A stretch of DNA of 64,000 nt from Hyphomonadaceae bacterium (GTDB lineage: Bacteria > Pseudomonadota > Alphaproteobacteria > Caulobacterales > Hyphomonadaceae). The notes beneath the pieces are model-generated. The model saw nothing but the letters and a program-made list of their open reading frames with translations, searched no databases and was not told the origin of the DNA. Where the stretch lies: contig JANQQC010000011.1 in assembly GCA_028285145.1 (NCBI GenBank), positions 39,591 through 103,590 on the forward strand. The letters run 5' to 3'. Both the position numbers and the translations under genes were made by a program. Below, in pieces: positions 42,594 through 52,234 of this stretch. Each line of letters opens with the position of its first letter. The stretch's first letter is position 1.

Positions 42594-44504
42594 ATGATCA
42601 AGTCAGCAACGGCCCTTGCCGCGATCCTTGCCGCATCGGCCTGCAGCACGCTTCAGACGGCACCTAAGCCCGCGGAGGCCGTCGCAGAACCGGTTGTCGA
42701 AACAGCGGAAACGCCGAAGCTGTCACAGGAAGAGTTGTCGGCGAAACTGAACGCTTGGTTTGACGCGCAGTACGAAGAAGAACTGCAGTTCAGCCCCGTC
42801 CAGCTGACCTTTCTCGGCCGGAAAGAGCGCAATGACGAGATCGATTCCTTCACTCTCGAGAGCATGATGGAACAGATCGAGTGGAAGCGTGCCTCTGTCG
42901 CCGAGATGGAAGCGACCTTCGACTATGATGCGCTCTCCTCCAACGACCAGATTTCCTACGATCTCTGGAAATACCAATTGGAGCAGAACGAAGCCGGAAT
43001 TCCGTATTTCTACAACGGCTTCACGTTCGATCAGATGAATGGCGCACAAGGGTTCGTGCCGACCTTCCTGATCAACTTCCACCGCGTCGAAGACAAGGCC
43101 GACATGGCTGCCTACACCTCGCGGATCAAGCTGGTCGACGATCGGATGGAGGAACTCCTCGACATCGCCCGCGAGGCCTCGGCGCGCGGGGTTCAAACGC
43201 CTCTCTTCGCCCTTGAAGGCGTGATCGAGCAGTCTCAGGCTGTGATTACCGGCCAGCCCTTCAACGGCGAGGAAGACAGCGACATCTGGGCGGATGTCAA
43301 AATGGAGATTGATACGCTTGTCGGTGCAGGAGAGATGACCGCCGAAGAGGGCGATGCGATGCGTGAGAGCGCTCGTATGGCGCTGCTTGAAGACTTCCAG
43401 CCCGGTTACGAAGCGATCATCGCATGGGCGGAATCAGAGAAATCGAACACGCCGGAGGTATCGACCGGGGTCGGTGGCCAGCCCAATGGTGAAGCCTACT
43501 ACAATTATCGTCTCGCTGATCAAACCACGACCAATCTGACAGCAGACGAAGTCCACGAAATCGGCCTTGCCGAGGTTGCGCGCATTCGTGGTGAAATGGA
43601 TGCCATTCGCGAGCAGGTCGGCTTTGAAGGCGACCTGAAGGCCTTCTTCGACTATCTGCGGGAAGCCAAGGATGATGAGCGCCACTACTTCCCGAACACC
43701 GATGAGGGCCGCCAGGGTTACATCGACGAAGCGACCGCGGCGATTGAGAACATCAAGTCAGAACTGCCGAACTATTTCGGCATCCTGCCGAAGGCCGACC
43801 TGATCGTGAAACGGGTCGAGCCGTTCCGCGAACGGGACGGCGCAGCGCAACACTATTATCCGGGCACGCCAGATGGTTCACGGCCCGGCATCTATTACGC
43901 TCACCTGTCAGATATGAGCGCGATGCCAAAGCGTGAGCTTGAAGTGATCGCGTATCATGAGGGCCTGCCCGGCCACCACATGCAGATATCCATCGCGCAA
44001 GAACTGGAAGGCGTTCCGGTGTTCCGTACACAAGCCGGCTTCACGGCGTATTCGGAAGGCTGGGGACTGTATTCTGAGAAGCTCGCGACCGAGATGGACG
44101 GCACCTTTACCGACCCGTATTCCGATTTCGGCCGGTTGGGATCTGAGATCTGGCGGGCCATCCGCCTCGTCGTGGACACGGGCCTGCATGCCAAGGGCTG
44201 GACCGAGCAGGAAGCGCTCGACTACTTCCTCGCCAATGCGGCCGCACCGGAAGCTCAGGCTCGCTCGGAAATCCAGCGCTATATCGTGATGCCGGGTCAG
44301 GCGACTGCTTATAAGATCGGCATGATCAAGATTCAGGAGCTGCGGGCGGATGCCGAGGTCGAGCTTGGTGACAAGTTCGATATACGCGGCTTCCACGATA
44401 CTGTGCTCGGCGGCGGCGCGGTTCCACTCGCGCTTCTGGAGCGACAGGTCGATCTCTGGATCGAGGAACAGAAGGAAGCTGGCGTGGATGGCGGCAACGG
44501 CTAA
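42594..44504 (+). CDS. DUF885 lipoprotein, putative zinc peptidase (copy 1)
   Basis: A 636-residue DUF885 protein, a family with a gluzincin-like HEXXH-type site. The signal peptide ends in a lipobox (LAASAC, Cys17). The putative metal site is His455-Glu-Gly-Leu-Pro-Gly-His-His462 (AYHEGLPGHH), with the Glu-rich AYSEGWGLYSE downstream as likely third ligand. GGAG lies before the ATG. A clear terminator follows. A paralogue at 46.3-48.2 kb shares all these blocks. The substrate is unknown; a cell-envelope or periplasmic peptidase role is inferred. Confidence 0.9.
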   Translation: MIKSATALAAILAASACSTLQTAPKPAEAVAEPVVETAETPKLSQEELSAKLNAWFDAQYEEELQFSPVQLTFLGRKERNDEIDSFTLESMMEQIEWKRASVAEMEATFDYDALSSNDQISYDLWKYQLEQNEAGIPYFYNGFTFDQMNGAQGFVPTFLINFHRVEDKADMAAYTSRIKLVDDRMEELLDIAREASARGVQTPLFALEGVIEQSQAVITGQPFNGEEDSDIWADVKMEIDTLVGAGEMTAEEGDAMRESARMALLEDFQPGYEAIIAWAESEKSNTPEVSTGVGGQPNGEAYYNYRLADQTTTNLTADEVHEIGLAEVARIRGEMDAIREQVGFEGDLKAFFDYLREAKDDERHYFPNTDEGRQGYIDEATAAIENIKSELPNYFGILPKADLIVKRVEPFRERDGAAQHYYPGTPDGSRPGIYYAHLSDMSAMPKRELEVIAYHEGLPGHHMQISIAQELEGVPVFRTQAGFTAYSEGWGLYSEKLATEMDGTFTDPYSDFGRLGSEIWRAIRLVVDTGLHAKGWTEQEALDYFLANAAAPEAQARSEIQRYIVMPGQATAYKIGMIKIQELRADAEVELGDKFDIRGFHDTVLGGGAVPLALLERQVDLWIEEQKEAGVDGGNG

Positions 44505-44524
44505 AGCCGCTTCCCCCACGACAC

Positions 44525-44554
44525 AAAGCCCCCGGTCTTGCGCCGGGGGCTTTT
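44525..44554 (+). terminator. Intrinsic terminator after DUF885 copy 1
   Basis: AAAGCCCCCGG and CCGGGGGCTTTT arms with a 7-base loop, followed by T4. Ends transcription 31 bases before the acyl-CoA dehydrogenase start. Confidence 0.87.
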
Positions 44555-44585
44555 GCTTCTAGGCTCTTCTCAAACGGAGCCCGCC

Positions 44586-45773
44586 ATGAACCTCGACGCC
44601 GACCCGACACTCGAACCCTTCCGCACCGAGGTACGAGCTTTTTTCGAGAACGATTTTCCAAAAGACATTCTGGAGAAGACTGCGCTCGGCGTATCCCTGA
44701 CAACCGCCGAGGTCCGCAAGTCAGAAACAGCGCTCGGCACCAAGGGTTGGCTCGCCAGTGCCTGGCCGGAAGAGTATGGCGGTCCCGGCTGGTCCATTCA
44801 GGAGCAGTACGTTTTCGACGAAGAGCTGGAGCGTGCCGGCGTCCCAACCGTCACACCAATGGGCGTCGTCTATGTCGGCCCGGTGATCTACACCTTCGGA
44901 ACGGACGAACAGAAAGAGCGCTGGCTGCCCGGCATTCGTTCAGGCGAGGTTGGCTGGGCACAGGGCTATTCGGAACCCGGCTCAGGCTCTGATCTCGCCT
45001 CGCTCCAGTTTGACGCGAAGAAAGTGGAGGGCGGTTACGTCCTCAATGGCGAGAAAATCTGGACCTCGGCGGCCCAGCATGCCGACTGGATCTTTCTGCT
45101 CGCGCGAACCGACCGGTCCGGCAAGAAGCAGGAAGGCATCACCTTTATCTGCTGCAAACTCGATCAGCCGGGCGTGGAAGTTCACCCCATCATTTCCATT
45201 GATGGCAAGCATGCGCTGAACCGGGTCACGTTTGAAAATGTCGAAGTGCCCGACGATCAGCGCATCGGCGAGGAAGGCAAGGGATGGACCTACTCCCAGT
45301 ACCTGCTTGGCAATGAGCGCACTTCTTACGCCCGGATTGGCGGCAAACGAAAAATGCTGCGGAACATCCGCGCGATCGCGTCTGAGATGCCGGCCGGCGG
45401 AAATCGCCGCCTCATTGATGACGATGGGTTTGCCCGGCATCTCGCTGACGCCGAAATCGGCGTCGATACGTTGGAAATGATTGTGCTGCGAATTCTCTCA
45501 GCTGTCAGTGCGGGCGGGTCGCCCGGCAACGAAGCATCGATTGTAAAAATCCTGGCGACGGAAACACACCAGCAGATCACAGAGCTTTTCGTGAACGCCG
45601 CCGCACATCACGGACTCCGGAAGTTCGAGGACTCGGTGGCACCCGACTGGGCCGATGCGGGCTTCGCGGCTCCTGGCGTGTCGGGATATTTTGGTGGCCG
45701 GGCCCAGTCGATTTATGGCGGAACCAACGAAATCCAGAAAAACATCATCGCCAAGCGCGTGCTTGGTCTGTAA
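44586..45773 (+). CDS. Acyl-CoA dehydrogenase
   Basis: A 395-residue FAD enzyme oxidising acyl-CoA to enoyl-CoA. Domain order is standard: helical N-domain with KGWLASAWPEEYGGPGWS, beta domain with GYSEPGSGSDLASL and GEKIWTSAAQHADW, and a C-terminal helical domain ending in IYGGTNEIQKNIIAKRVLGL. It starts at ATG 44586 (CGGAGC upstream). It is monocistronic between two terminators. Chain-length preference cannot be read. Confidence 0.94.
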   Translation: MNLDADPTLEPFRTEVRAFFENDFPKDILEKTALGVSLTTAEVRKSETALGTKGWLASAWPEEYGGPGWSIQEQYVFDEELERAGVPTVTPMGVVYVGPVIYTFGTDEQKERWLPGIRSGEVGWAQGYSEPGSGSDLASLQFDAKKVEGGYVLNGEKIWTSAAQHADWIFLLARTDRSGKKQEGITFICCKLDQPGVEVHPIISIDGKHALNRVTFENVEVPDDQRIGEEGKGWTYSQYLLGNERTSYARIGGKRKMLRNIRAIASEMPAGGNRRLIDDDGFARHLADAEIGVDTLEMIVLRILSAVSAGGSPGNEASIVKILATETHQQITELFVNAAAHHGLRKFEDSVAPDWADAGFAAPGVSGYFGGRAQSIYGGTNEIQKNIIAKRVLGL

Positions 45774-45776
45774 CGA

Positions 45777-45807
45777 AAAAAGCCCCCGGGGCGAACCGGG
45801 GGCTTTC
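45777..45807. terminator. Bidirectional intrinsic terminator
   Basis: AAAAAGCCCCCGG-GGCGAA-CCGGGGGCTTT, a 9-bp GC stem with A/T flanks, between the convergent dehydrogenase and EF-hand genes. Confidence 0.87.
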
Positions 45808-45827
45808 ATGATCAACGCGCGGGCCGG

Positions 45828-46127
45828 TTAGTAAGACCGCGACGGGTCATCGGACTCTTCGGTGTTCATGCGGTCACCAGCAGGAGCAGGTTGCCCGCTG
45901 ACCCAGACAGCGAACTCGTCCTCGGACAGCTGGCCATCCGCATTGACGTCATAAGCGCTGACATCCTTGGCGGTCACGCCAGGACTGACGGCCTGAATCT
46001 CATCGAGAGTCAGAGCGCCATTGGCGTTGGTGTCGATCTCCGAGAAGGTCGTGCCCTGCCCGTCCTGAGCGACGGCGGCAGCACCGAAAAGTACGGCGAT
46101 CGCGACAGCTGGTATGAGCTTGGTCAT
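45828..46127 (-). CDS. Secreted EF-hand calcium-binding protein
   Basis: A 99-residue exported protein. A signal peptide (MTKLIPAVAIAVLFGAAAVA) is followed by two EF-hand loops: DTNANGALTLDE (residues about 32-43) and DVNADGQLSEDE (about 58-69). Both have Asp/Asn at 1, 3 and 5, Gly at 6 and an acidic residue at 12, so both should bind Ca2+. An AAGGA site supports the ATG at 46127; the longer in-frame version is rejected. Its leader holds an inverted repeat (46144-46187). Confidence 0.88.
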   Translation of the reverse strand: MTKLIPAVAIAVLFGAAAVAQDGQGTTFSEIDTNANGALTLDEIQAVSPGVTAKDVSAYDVNADGQLSEDEFAVWVSGQPAPAGDRMNTEESDDPSRSY

Positions 46128-46297
46128 AGGTTTAGTCCTTTCACTGCCACCGGACGGGTTGGGAGGAAACGACTGCTCCGGTGACAGGCTTAGCCAAGCG
46201 CACAGGGAGGCCAGCCTCAAGTGAAAAGCCTATCAGACTGATGACCATTTCTTGCCGGAATTGCGGCTTACTTGACCGTCACCTTATGACCTCCGCT

Positions 46298-48181
46298 TCA
46301 TTCCGTTGCCTTTACGTCAGCGATCCACGCCTCCACCGTTTCTTCGAGTATCGCCAGCGGAACCGGCCCGTCCTTCAGGACAACATCGTGGAAATCGCGA
46401 ATGTCGAAGGCGTCGCCCAGTTCTTCACGAGCGCGGTTACGCAGTTCGACGATCTTGTTCATGCCGATCTTGTAGGCGGTCGCTTGCCCCGGCATCACGA
46501 TGTAGCGCTCGATCGCCTTGCGGGCGTCGCCGGCCGGATTGGGCGTATTGTCGATCAGATACTGGATGGCCTCTTCGCGGGTCCATTTCTTGTCATGAAG
46601 ACCGGTATCGACCACCAGCCGCGCCGCGCGCCAGAGCTCCATGGCGAGCCGTCCGAAGTCTGAATAAGGGTCTTCATAGAAGCCCATCTCCTTCGGGAAG
46701 TACTCGGAATAGAGCCCCCAGCCTTCGGTATAGGCGGTGTAGCCCCCATATTTGCGAAACTTCGGAATCCCCTGCAGCTCCTGAGAAATGGCCAGCTGCA
46801 TGTGGTGACCCGGAATGCCTTCATGATAAGCCAGCGCCTCCATCTGGTAGAGCGGCATATTCTTCATGTCATAGAGGTTCGCATAGTAGACGCCCGGTCG
46901 CGAACCGTCAGGCGCGGGGCGCTGGTAGAACGCCTTACCGGCTGAGCGTTCCCGGAACGGCTCGACCGCTTTCACAATCATTTCTGCCTTCGGGAAGGTG
47001 TTGAACTGGCTGGGCAGCGCTTCGCGCATGATATCGATGAAGGCTGTCGCTTCGGCCAGATACTCTGCTTTGCCTTCCGGCGTGTTCGGCTTGAAGAACT
47101 GGTCATCGGTTCGTGTGAACTCGAAGAACTCGTTGAGCGTCCCTTCAAACCCCACGGTTCCCATGATCGCGCGCATCTCGTCATGGATGCGAGCCACCTC
47201 TGCCAGACCAAGGTCATGGACCTCATCGGCAGTCATGTCTGTCGTCGTCATCTCCCTCAGCTTCATCGCGTAATAGGCTTCGCCATCCGGGAGCTTCCAG
47301 ACACCGTCATCGGTGTCGGCAAGGGCCTTCTCCGCCTCAACAAAGGCGATCAGGCGCTGATAGGCCGGGCCGGTATGGGTGAGTAATACATCGGCGGCTT
47401 CAGCCTTGAGGACATCGGCATCCTTTTCGCTGAGTTCACCCTTGGTGACGAGCGCGGCGAGCTTGCCGGAGAAGTCATCCATTAAGGGGCTGACCTCATC
47501 CCCATCGCCCGGGAACGGCGCGCCCGTGATGACATTGGTCGCATCGGAAATGACATAGTCAAAGGCAAAGAGAGGCGGCCGGATGCCAAGGGAGGCGCTG
47601 TAGGCGGCATTCTCAACATGTTGCGCAAGGAAGCCCTCCACGCCCTTCAAGCGTTCAATGTAGGCTTCTGCATCCGAGACCGACGTGATGCGATGCTGAT
47701 TGATCAGGAAAGCCGGGATACCCGAATGCTGGCCGCGCATCTGGGTGAATGAGTAGCGGTGATGCCGGTATTCGAAATCGGCTTCTTCCAGTTCAAGTTC
47801 ATACTCGGCGAGCCGCCAGGACAGCTTTCCCTGATCGTCCAGCTTGTCATAGTCGAAGGTCTCGCGCATCTCAGCGACCGCGGCGCGCTGGAGTTCCATC
47901 TCCCGGATCCGGTCCTCATCGGATGCATCATCCCATTTGTCGTAATCCGTCTTGATGCCAAGAAATGTCTGGGACATCGGGCTGCGCGTCAGCGCCTCCT
48001 GAAACTGGGCCTCGAACCACTCATTCAGGGCTTCGGTTTCGGTCTTCTCCGCTTTGACGACGGGCTCAGGCGCGACGGCCGATGCGGCCGGCTCAGCGGG
48101 CACAATAGTGGAGTTTTCTCCCGTCATCTCGCACGCTGACAGAAGAAGAATGGAGGCGATAGCAGTGACCGATCGGATCAT
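46298..48181 (-). CDS. DUF885 lipoprotein, putative zinc peptidase (copy 2)
   Basis: A 627-residue paralogue of the protein at 42.6 kb. It has a lipobox (LLLSAC, Cys16), metal motif His453-Glu-Gly-Ile-Pro-Gly-His-His and the shared blocks PDGSRPGVYYANLYDM, YTAYTEGWGLYSEYFP, DPYSDFGRLAMELWRAARLVVDTGLH and YIVMPGQATAYKIGM. Both copies look intact and catalytically competent. It is monocistronic and divergent from cckA. Confidence 0.9.
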   Translation of the reverse strand: MIRSVTAIASILLLSACEMTGENSTIVPAEPAASAVAPEPVVKAEKTETEALNEWFEAQFQEALTRSPMSQTFLGIKTDYDKWDDASDEDRIREMELQRAAVAEMRETFDYDKLDDQGKLSWRLAEYELELEEADFEYRHHRYSFTQMRGQHSGIPAFLINQHRITSVSDAEAYIERLKGVEGFLAQHVENAAYSASLGIRPPLFAFDYVISDATNVITGAPFPGDGDEVSPLMDDFSGKLAALVTKGELSEKDADVLKAEAADVLLTHTGPAYQRLIAFVEAEKALADTDDGVWKLPDGEAYYAMKLREMTTTDMTADEVHDLGLAEVARIHDEMRAIMGTVGFEGTLNEFFEFTRTDDQFFKPNTPEGKAEYLAEATAFIDIMREALPSQFNTFPKAEMIVKAVEPFRERSAGKAFYQRPAPDGSRPGVYYANLYDMKNMPLYQMEALAYHEGIPGHHMQLAISQELQGIPKFRKYGGYTAYTEGWGLYSEYFPKEMGFYEDPYSDFGRLAMELWRAARLVVDTGLHDKKWTREEAIQYLIDNTPNPAGDARKAIERYIVMPGQATAYKIGMNKIVELRNRAREELGDAFDIRDFHDVVLKDGPVPLAILEETVEAWIADVKATE

Positions 48182-48360
48182 GTCCCGGGTTCCTGTGAAA
48201 TGGCTGTAATTGAAGGGCAGTCTTAACGATTTTTTTTGATTGGTTAACCTTTTCGGTCCACGAAAAACGGACCTATTGGCACGCGGCCCTTGAGCCGGTG
48301 TAGTATCGGCGCGCTACAGGCCCGATTCGTATGCAGGCCCCTTACGGCAGGAGTTCGTAC

Positions 48361-50997
48361 TTGACCGAGTCCCTCAATCTGACAGAGGCGGCAACTAAAG
48401 CCAAAACGACTGCTGAGCGGGACCCGACCGCTGTGGAGGTGCCGGCGCAGAACAGCCCGTCCGGCCGCGAACTGGACTGGCTGCAACTCGGTTTCTGGGG
48501 CCTTATCCTGCTGGCTGTTGCAGCGGCGAGCGTCGCCATCGCCTGGCCCGGTGCCGGTGGCACCACAGCTGTTGTCACACTCATCGCCATGGCCGCCGGT
48601 GGCCTCGTTGCCCTGCTTTGGCTGGCACGCGGGGCAGGCCAGCGCATCGGCCTCTTCCCGGAGCGCGGCGCAGCCGCGGCTGCAATCGCCGCCCAATCTC
48701 CCCGCCATGGCTGGATCGAGGCCCTTGATGAGGCCGTTCTGGTCACCGAACGAAGCGGGGCACCGCTCGCTGCAAACACGGCCTACGGCGAACTGACCGG
48801 CCAAATCCTGTTTTCCCATCCTGCAGGCGCAGGTCCAGCAAGCGTTGACCGGCTTTTCAGCTCAAGCCCGGGCCTCGGTGCCCCTGTCTATCGGCTCTCG
48901 AAGGCCGCCAAGGCCGGGACCAGCCGACGCGAGATCCTGCCACCTATTACGCTCGGCGCTGAAAGCTGGCCGGCCCAGTTCGAAATCAGCGTTTCACCCC
49001 TGCCGCGTGGCAAGGTGCTGTGGCGGCTGCGCCGTATTGCCGGTTCCGAAGAAGCGACCGGGGCCGCTGACGTCAAATCGCTTTATGTCGAAGACGCTCC
49101 AATGGGCTTCTTTGCCGCCAAGCCGGATGGCACGATCACCTATGCCAATGGCTGGTTGCGCGAACTTCTCGGCCTGCCCGACAGCGCCAAGAACATCCGC
49201 ATCGATGATGTCATGCGGCCGGAGTTCGTGAAGCTACTGCGGCGCGATCGCAAATCGGGCGCGCCCGGCCGGGCTGACATCATGCTGCGCGGCAATGACG
49301 GCATCGAGATTCCTGTCCACGCCATCACCACATGGGTCGGCAAGGGCGTCGAAGCTCATGGCCGAACCATCATCATTTCAAACGCCGCAGCGCCAGCCGC
49401 CGATGACCGCATGACGGCGCTTTCCGCCAGCCGTCCGCCGCGCCCGGACGGCGATCCAATGTTCGACGACGCTCCTTTTGGTGCGCTTCGCCTCGAGGGC
49501 CAGTCGGTCGAAGGCGCGATCATCACCGACGCCAACCGCTCGCTCATGGCGATTACCGAGGGCCATGCTGCTCCCGGGGGCCGGTTTGCAGACCTCTTCA
49601 ATGCCGAAGACGGAACAGACGAACTCGCCAAGTCCCTACTCGATGCCATCGACAAACCCGTCGCACTGGTGCTCGCAGGCGACGAAACCCGCCATGTGAA
49701 CGTCTTCGTCACGCTGGATGCGCAGGGGCGTCCGTCGGTGGCCTATGTCATCGACATCACCGAGCAGAAGCAGCTTGAACTGCGTCTGGCGCAGGGCGAG
49801 AAAATGCAGGCCATCGGCCAGCTTGCCGGCGGTGTGGCTCATGATTTCAACAATGTCCTGCAGGGCATTATGCTGAACACCGAAAAGCTGATGACCCGTC
49901 ATCCGCTCGGCGATCCGTCTTTTGAGCATCTGAAGTCGATCCGGGAGTTCTCGGTCCGCGCCAAGGATCTGGTGCGTATGCTGCTCGCCTATGCCCGTCA
50001 GCAGACCTTCAAGTCGGAAGTGCTGAACGTAACCGACTTCATGTCGGAGTTCTCGATCCTGCTGCGCCAGATTTTGGATGAGCGCGTCGAACTCGATCTC
50101 AAGCATGGCCGGGACATTCCGCGCATCAAGGTCGACAAGAATCAGCTGGAAACCGTGATCATCAATCTCGCCACCAATGCCCGCGACGCGATGCTGTCGA
50201 GCGGCAATGGCGGGAAGCTGACCATCCGTACAAGCGCGGTTACAGCCGCGGACGCCCACGCGAAGGGCTTCGGCTATGTCGAGAACGGCGAATACACGCT
50301 GATCGAGGTTGAGGATAACGGCCACGGCATGACCAAGGCGGTCATGGACAAGATCTTCCAGCCCTTCTTCACAACCAAGCCGGCCGGCGTCGGCACGGGC
50401 CTTGGACTGGCCACTGTATACGGCATCATCAAGCAGTCCGGCGGTTATGTCTGTCCGATCTCCGAGGTCGGCAAAGGCACGACATTCCAACTCTATCTGC
50501 CCGCTCTTGACGCCGCCGCCGTCGCCGATGCTGAAGCCGAGCGCGAAGAGGCTGAAGCTGCGGCGCTGGCCGCCGCACCGCGCACCACGGACTATTCCGG
50601 ACGGGGACGCATTCTGCTCGTCGAAGACGAAGACGGCGTGCGCGGCATCGCGGCTTCTCTTTTGGAGTCCAGCGGATATGACGTCGAACAGGCCGCCGAC
50701 GGCGAAGAGGCACTTGAAATCCTTGAAGAAGAAGGCGAGCCCTTCGACCTCGTCATCTCAGACGTTGTCATGCCGGGCATGGACGGGCCGGCCCTCATCC
50801 GCGAGGCCAAGGAATATCTTGGCGATGCGCGGATCATCTTCATCTCCGGCTATGCCGAGCGCGATATCGCCAAGCAGCTCGACGAAGACCGCGAAGTCTC
50901 CTTCCTGCCAAAACCATTCACCGTCCGCGACCTTGCCGACCGCGTGAAGCGCGAGCTCAGCCTGAAAAAGCAGATGGAAAACGACCGGGCGGCCTAG
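48361..50997 (+). CDS. cckA: Cell-cycle hybrid histidine kinase CckA
   Basis: Hybrid sensor kinase that, through ChpT, phosphorylates CtrA and CpdR to drive the alphaproteobacterial cell cycle. The TTG at 48361 is taken as start because AGGAG lies exactly 7 bases before it, while the ATG at 48331 has no site. The 878 residues have two membrane helices (about 41-61 and 67-89), PAS-like regions (about 115-225 and 235-345), HisKA with phospho-acceptor His494 (GGVAHDFNN), HATPase (VIINLATNARDAM, DNGHGM, GVGTGLGLATVYGI) and a C-terminal receiver with Asp801 (VISDVVMPGMDG). Order and motifs match Caulobacter CckA. Confidence 0.95.
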   Translation: MTESLNLTEAATKAKTTAERDPTAVEVPAQNSPSGRELDWLQLGFWGLILLAVAAASVAIAWPGAGGTTAVVTLIAMAAGGLVALLWLARGAGQRIGLFPERGAAAAAIAAQSPRHGWIEALDEAVLVTERSGAPLAANTAYGELTGQILFSHPAGAGPASVDRLFSSSPGLGAPVYRLSKAAKAGTSRREILPPITLGAESWPAQFEISVSPLPRGKVLWRLRRIAGSEEATGAADVKSLYVEDAPMGFFAAKPDGTITYANGWLRELLGLPDSAKNIRIDDVMRPEFVKLLRRDRKSGAPGRADIMLRGNDGIEIPVHAITTWVGKGVEAHGRTIIISNAAAPAADDRMTALSASRPPRPDGDPMFDDAPFGALRLEGQSVEGAIITDANRSLMAITEGHAAPGGRFADLFNAEDGTDELAKSLLDAIDKPVALVLAGDETRHVNVFVTLDAQGRPSVAYVIDITEQKQLELRLAQGEKMQAIGQLAGGVAHDFNNVLQGIMLNTEKLMTRHPLGDPSFEHLKSIREFSVRAKDLVRMLLAYARQQTFKSEVLNVTDFMSEFSILLRQILDERVELDLKHGRDIPRIKVDKNQLETVIINLATNARDAMLSSGNGGKLTIRTSAVTAADAHAKGFGYVENGEYTLIEVEDNGHGMTKAVMDKIFQPFFTTKPAGVGTGLGLATVYGIIKQSGGYVCPISEVGKGTTFQLYLPALDAAAVADAEAEREEAEAAALAAAPRTTDYSGRGRILLVEDEDGVRGIAASLLESSGYDVEQAADGEEALEILEEEGEPFDLVISDVVMPGMDGPALIREAKEYLGDARIIFISGYAERDIAKQLDEDREVSFLPKPFTVRDLADRVKRELSLKKQMENDRAA

Positions 50998-51063
50998 ACG
51001 GCACAGTGTGGCGGCGCTGGTCGCGTCACTATCGGTTCTTCCCACAATGCTTATATGGGCGTC

Positions 51064-52161
51064 ATGACAGACGCCCATTTTACCGTTCTTGGGATCGAGA
51101 CGAGCTGCGACGAGACCGCTGCGGCAATCGTTCGGCTGTCTGCTGATGGTGTTGATGTTCTTGGCGAAACCGTACGGTCGCAGATTGAAGATCACGCGCC
51201 CTATGGCGGTGTGGTGCCCGAGATCGCAGCGCGCGCGCACGCCGATGTGGCAGACCGCGTGGTTGACGCTGCCATGCGCGAAACAGGGCTCTCATACGAC
51301 CAGTTGGACGCTGTCGCCGCAACCACAGGCCCGGGCCTGATTGGCGGTGTGCTGGTCGGAGCCATGACGGGCAAGGCTATCGCTATGGCATCCCTGCGGC
51401 CCTTCATTCCCATCAACCACCTTGAAGGCCATGCGCTCTCCCCACGTCTGACCGAGGCTTGCCCCTTCCCTTACCTGTTGCTGCTGGTTTCGGGCGGGCA
51501 TTGCCAGTTCATCGCCGTGCGCGGGCTCGGTGACTATGTCAGGCTCGGTTCGACCATTGACGACGCGGCTGGTGAAGCCTTCGACAAGACAGCGAAGCTG
51601 CTAAACCTAGGATTTCCCGGCGGACCTGCAGTGGAACGCGCGGCCAAACAGGGTGACCCAAACGCGATCGCGCTCCCCCGCCCGCTTCTGAACCGTCCCG
51701 GCCTTGATTTGAGTTTTGCAGGCCTGAAGACGGCTGTTGCCCGGGCAGCCGAAGACGCTGCCCTGACCGACGCACGAACGGCCGACCTCTGCGCCAGCTT
51801 CCAACGGGCCGTTGCCGACGTGCTGGGCGAGAAGACCCGGCGCGCATTGGAGCAGTTCGACCCCGGCCCCGATGGAACGCGGCGACTGGTCGTGGCCGGT
51901 GGCGTCGCGGCCAATGAGGAGCTTCGCCGGACGCTGGAAACGGTAGCGGAGGCAGCCAAAGCCGAGTTCATCGCGCCGCCCTTGCGCTACTGCACGGACA
52001 ACGCCGCCATGATCGCACTGGCAGCAGCTGAACGGCTGCGCGCCGGGCTCGTCCATGATGACGGGCTTACGGCAAAGGCCCGGCCACGCTGGCCGCTGGA
52101 CGAAGCCTCAGCAGCAAGCGATCCGGCCTATGGCGGCGGAAAGCGTGGTGCGAAGGCCTGA
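51064..52161 (+). CDS. tsaD: tRNA threonylcarbamoyl transferase TsaD
   Basis: Transfers threonylcarbamoyl to A37 of ANN-decoding tRNAs, together with TsaB and TsaE. The 365 residues show [12 protein letters not shown] at the N-terminus, the metal pair His119 and His123 ([11 protein letters not shown]), LVSGGHCQF and the closing [12 protein letters not shown]. The ATG at 51064 is preferred over the one at 51055 by family N-termini. It lies 66 bases after cckA. In many alphaproteobacteria this gene is a divergent neighbour of hemC; here it is about 8.6 kb away. Confidence 0.95.
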   Translation: MTDAHFTVLGIETSCDETAAAIVRLSADGVDVLGETVRSQIEDHAPYGGVVPEIAARAHADVADRVVDAAMRETGLSYDQLDAVAATTGPGLIGGVLVGAMTGKAIAMASLRPFIPINHLEGHALSPRLTEACPFPYLLLLVSGGHCQFIAVRGLGDYVRLGSTIDDAAGEAFDKTAKLLNLGFPGGPAVERAAKQGDPNAIALPRPLLNRPGLDLSFAGLKTAVARAAEDAALTDARTADLCASFQRAVADVLGEKTRRALEQFDPGPDGTRRLVVAGGVAANEELRRTLETVAEAAKAEFIAPPLRYCTDNAAMIALAAAERLRAGLVHDDGLTAKARPRWPLDEASAASDPAYGGGKRGAKA

Positions 52162-52234
52162 TAACCAGAGTTAACCGATCGACCAGGCATGCTTCTTGCT
52201 GTGGGCCTCGCTGTACGAGGCGGGACAATTCGCA

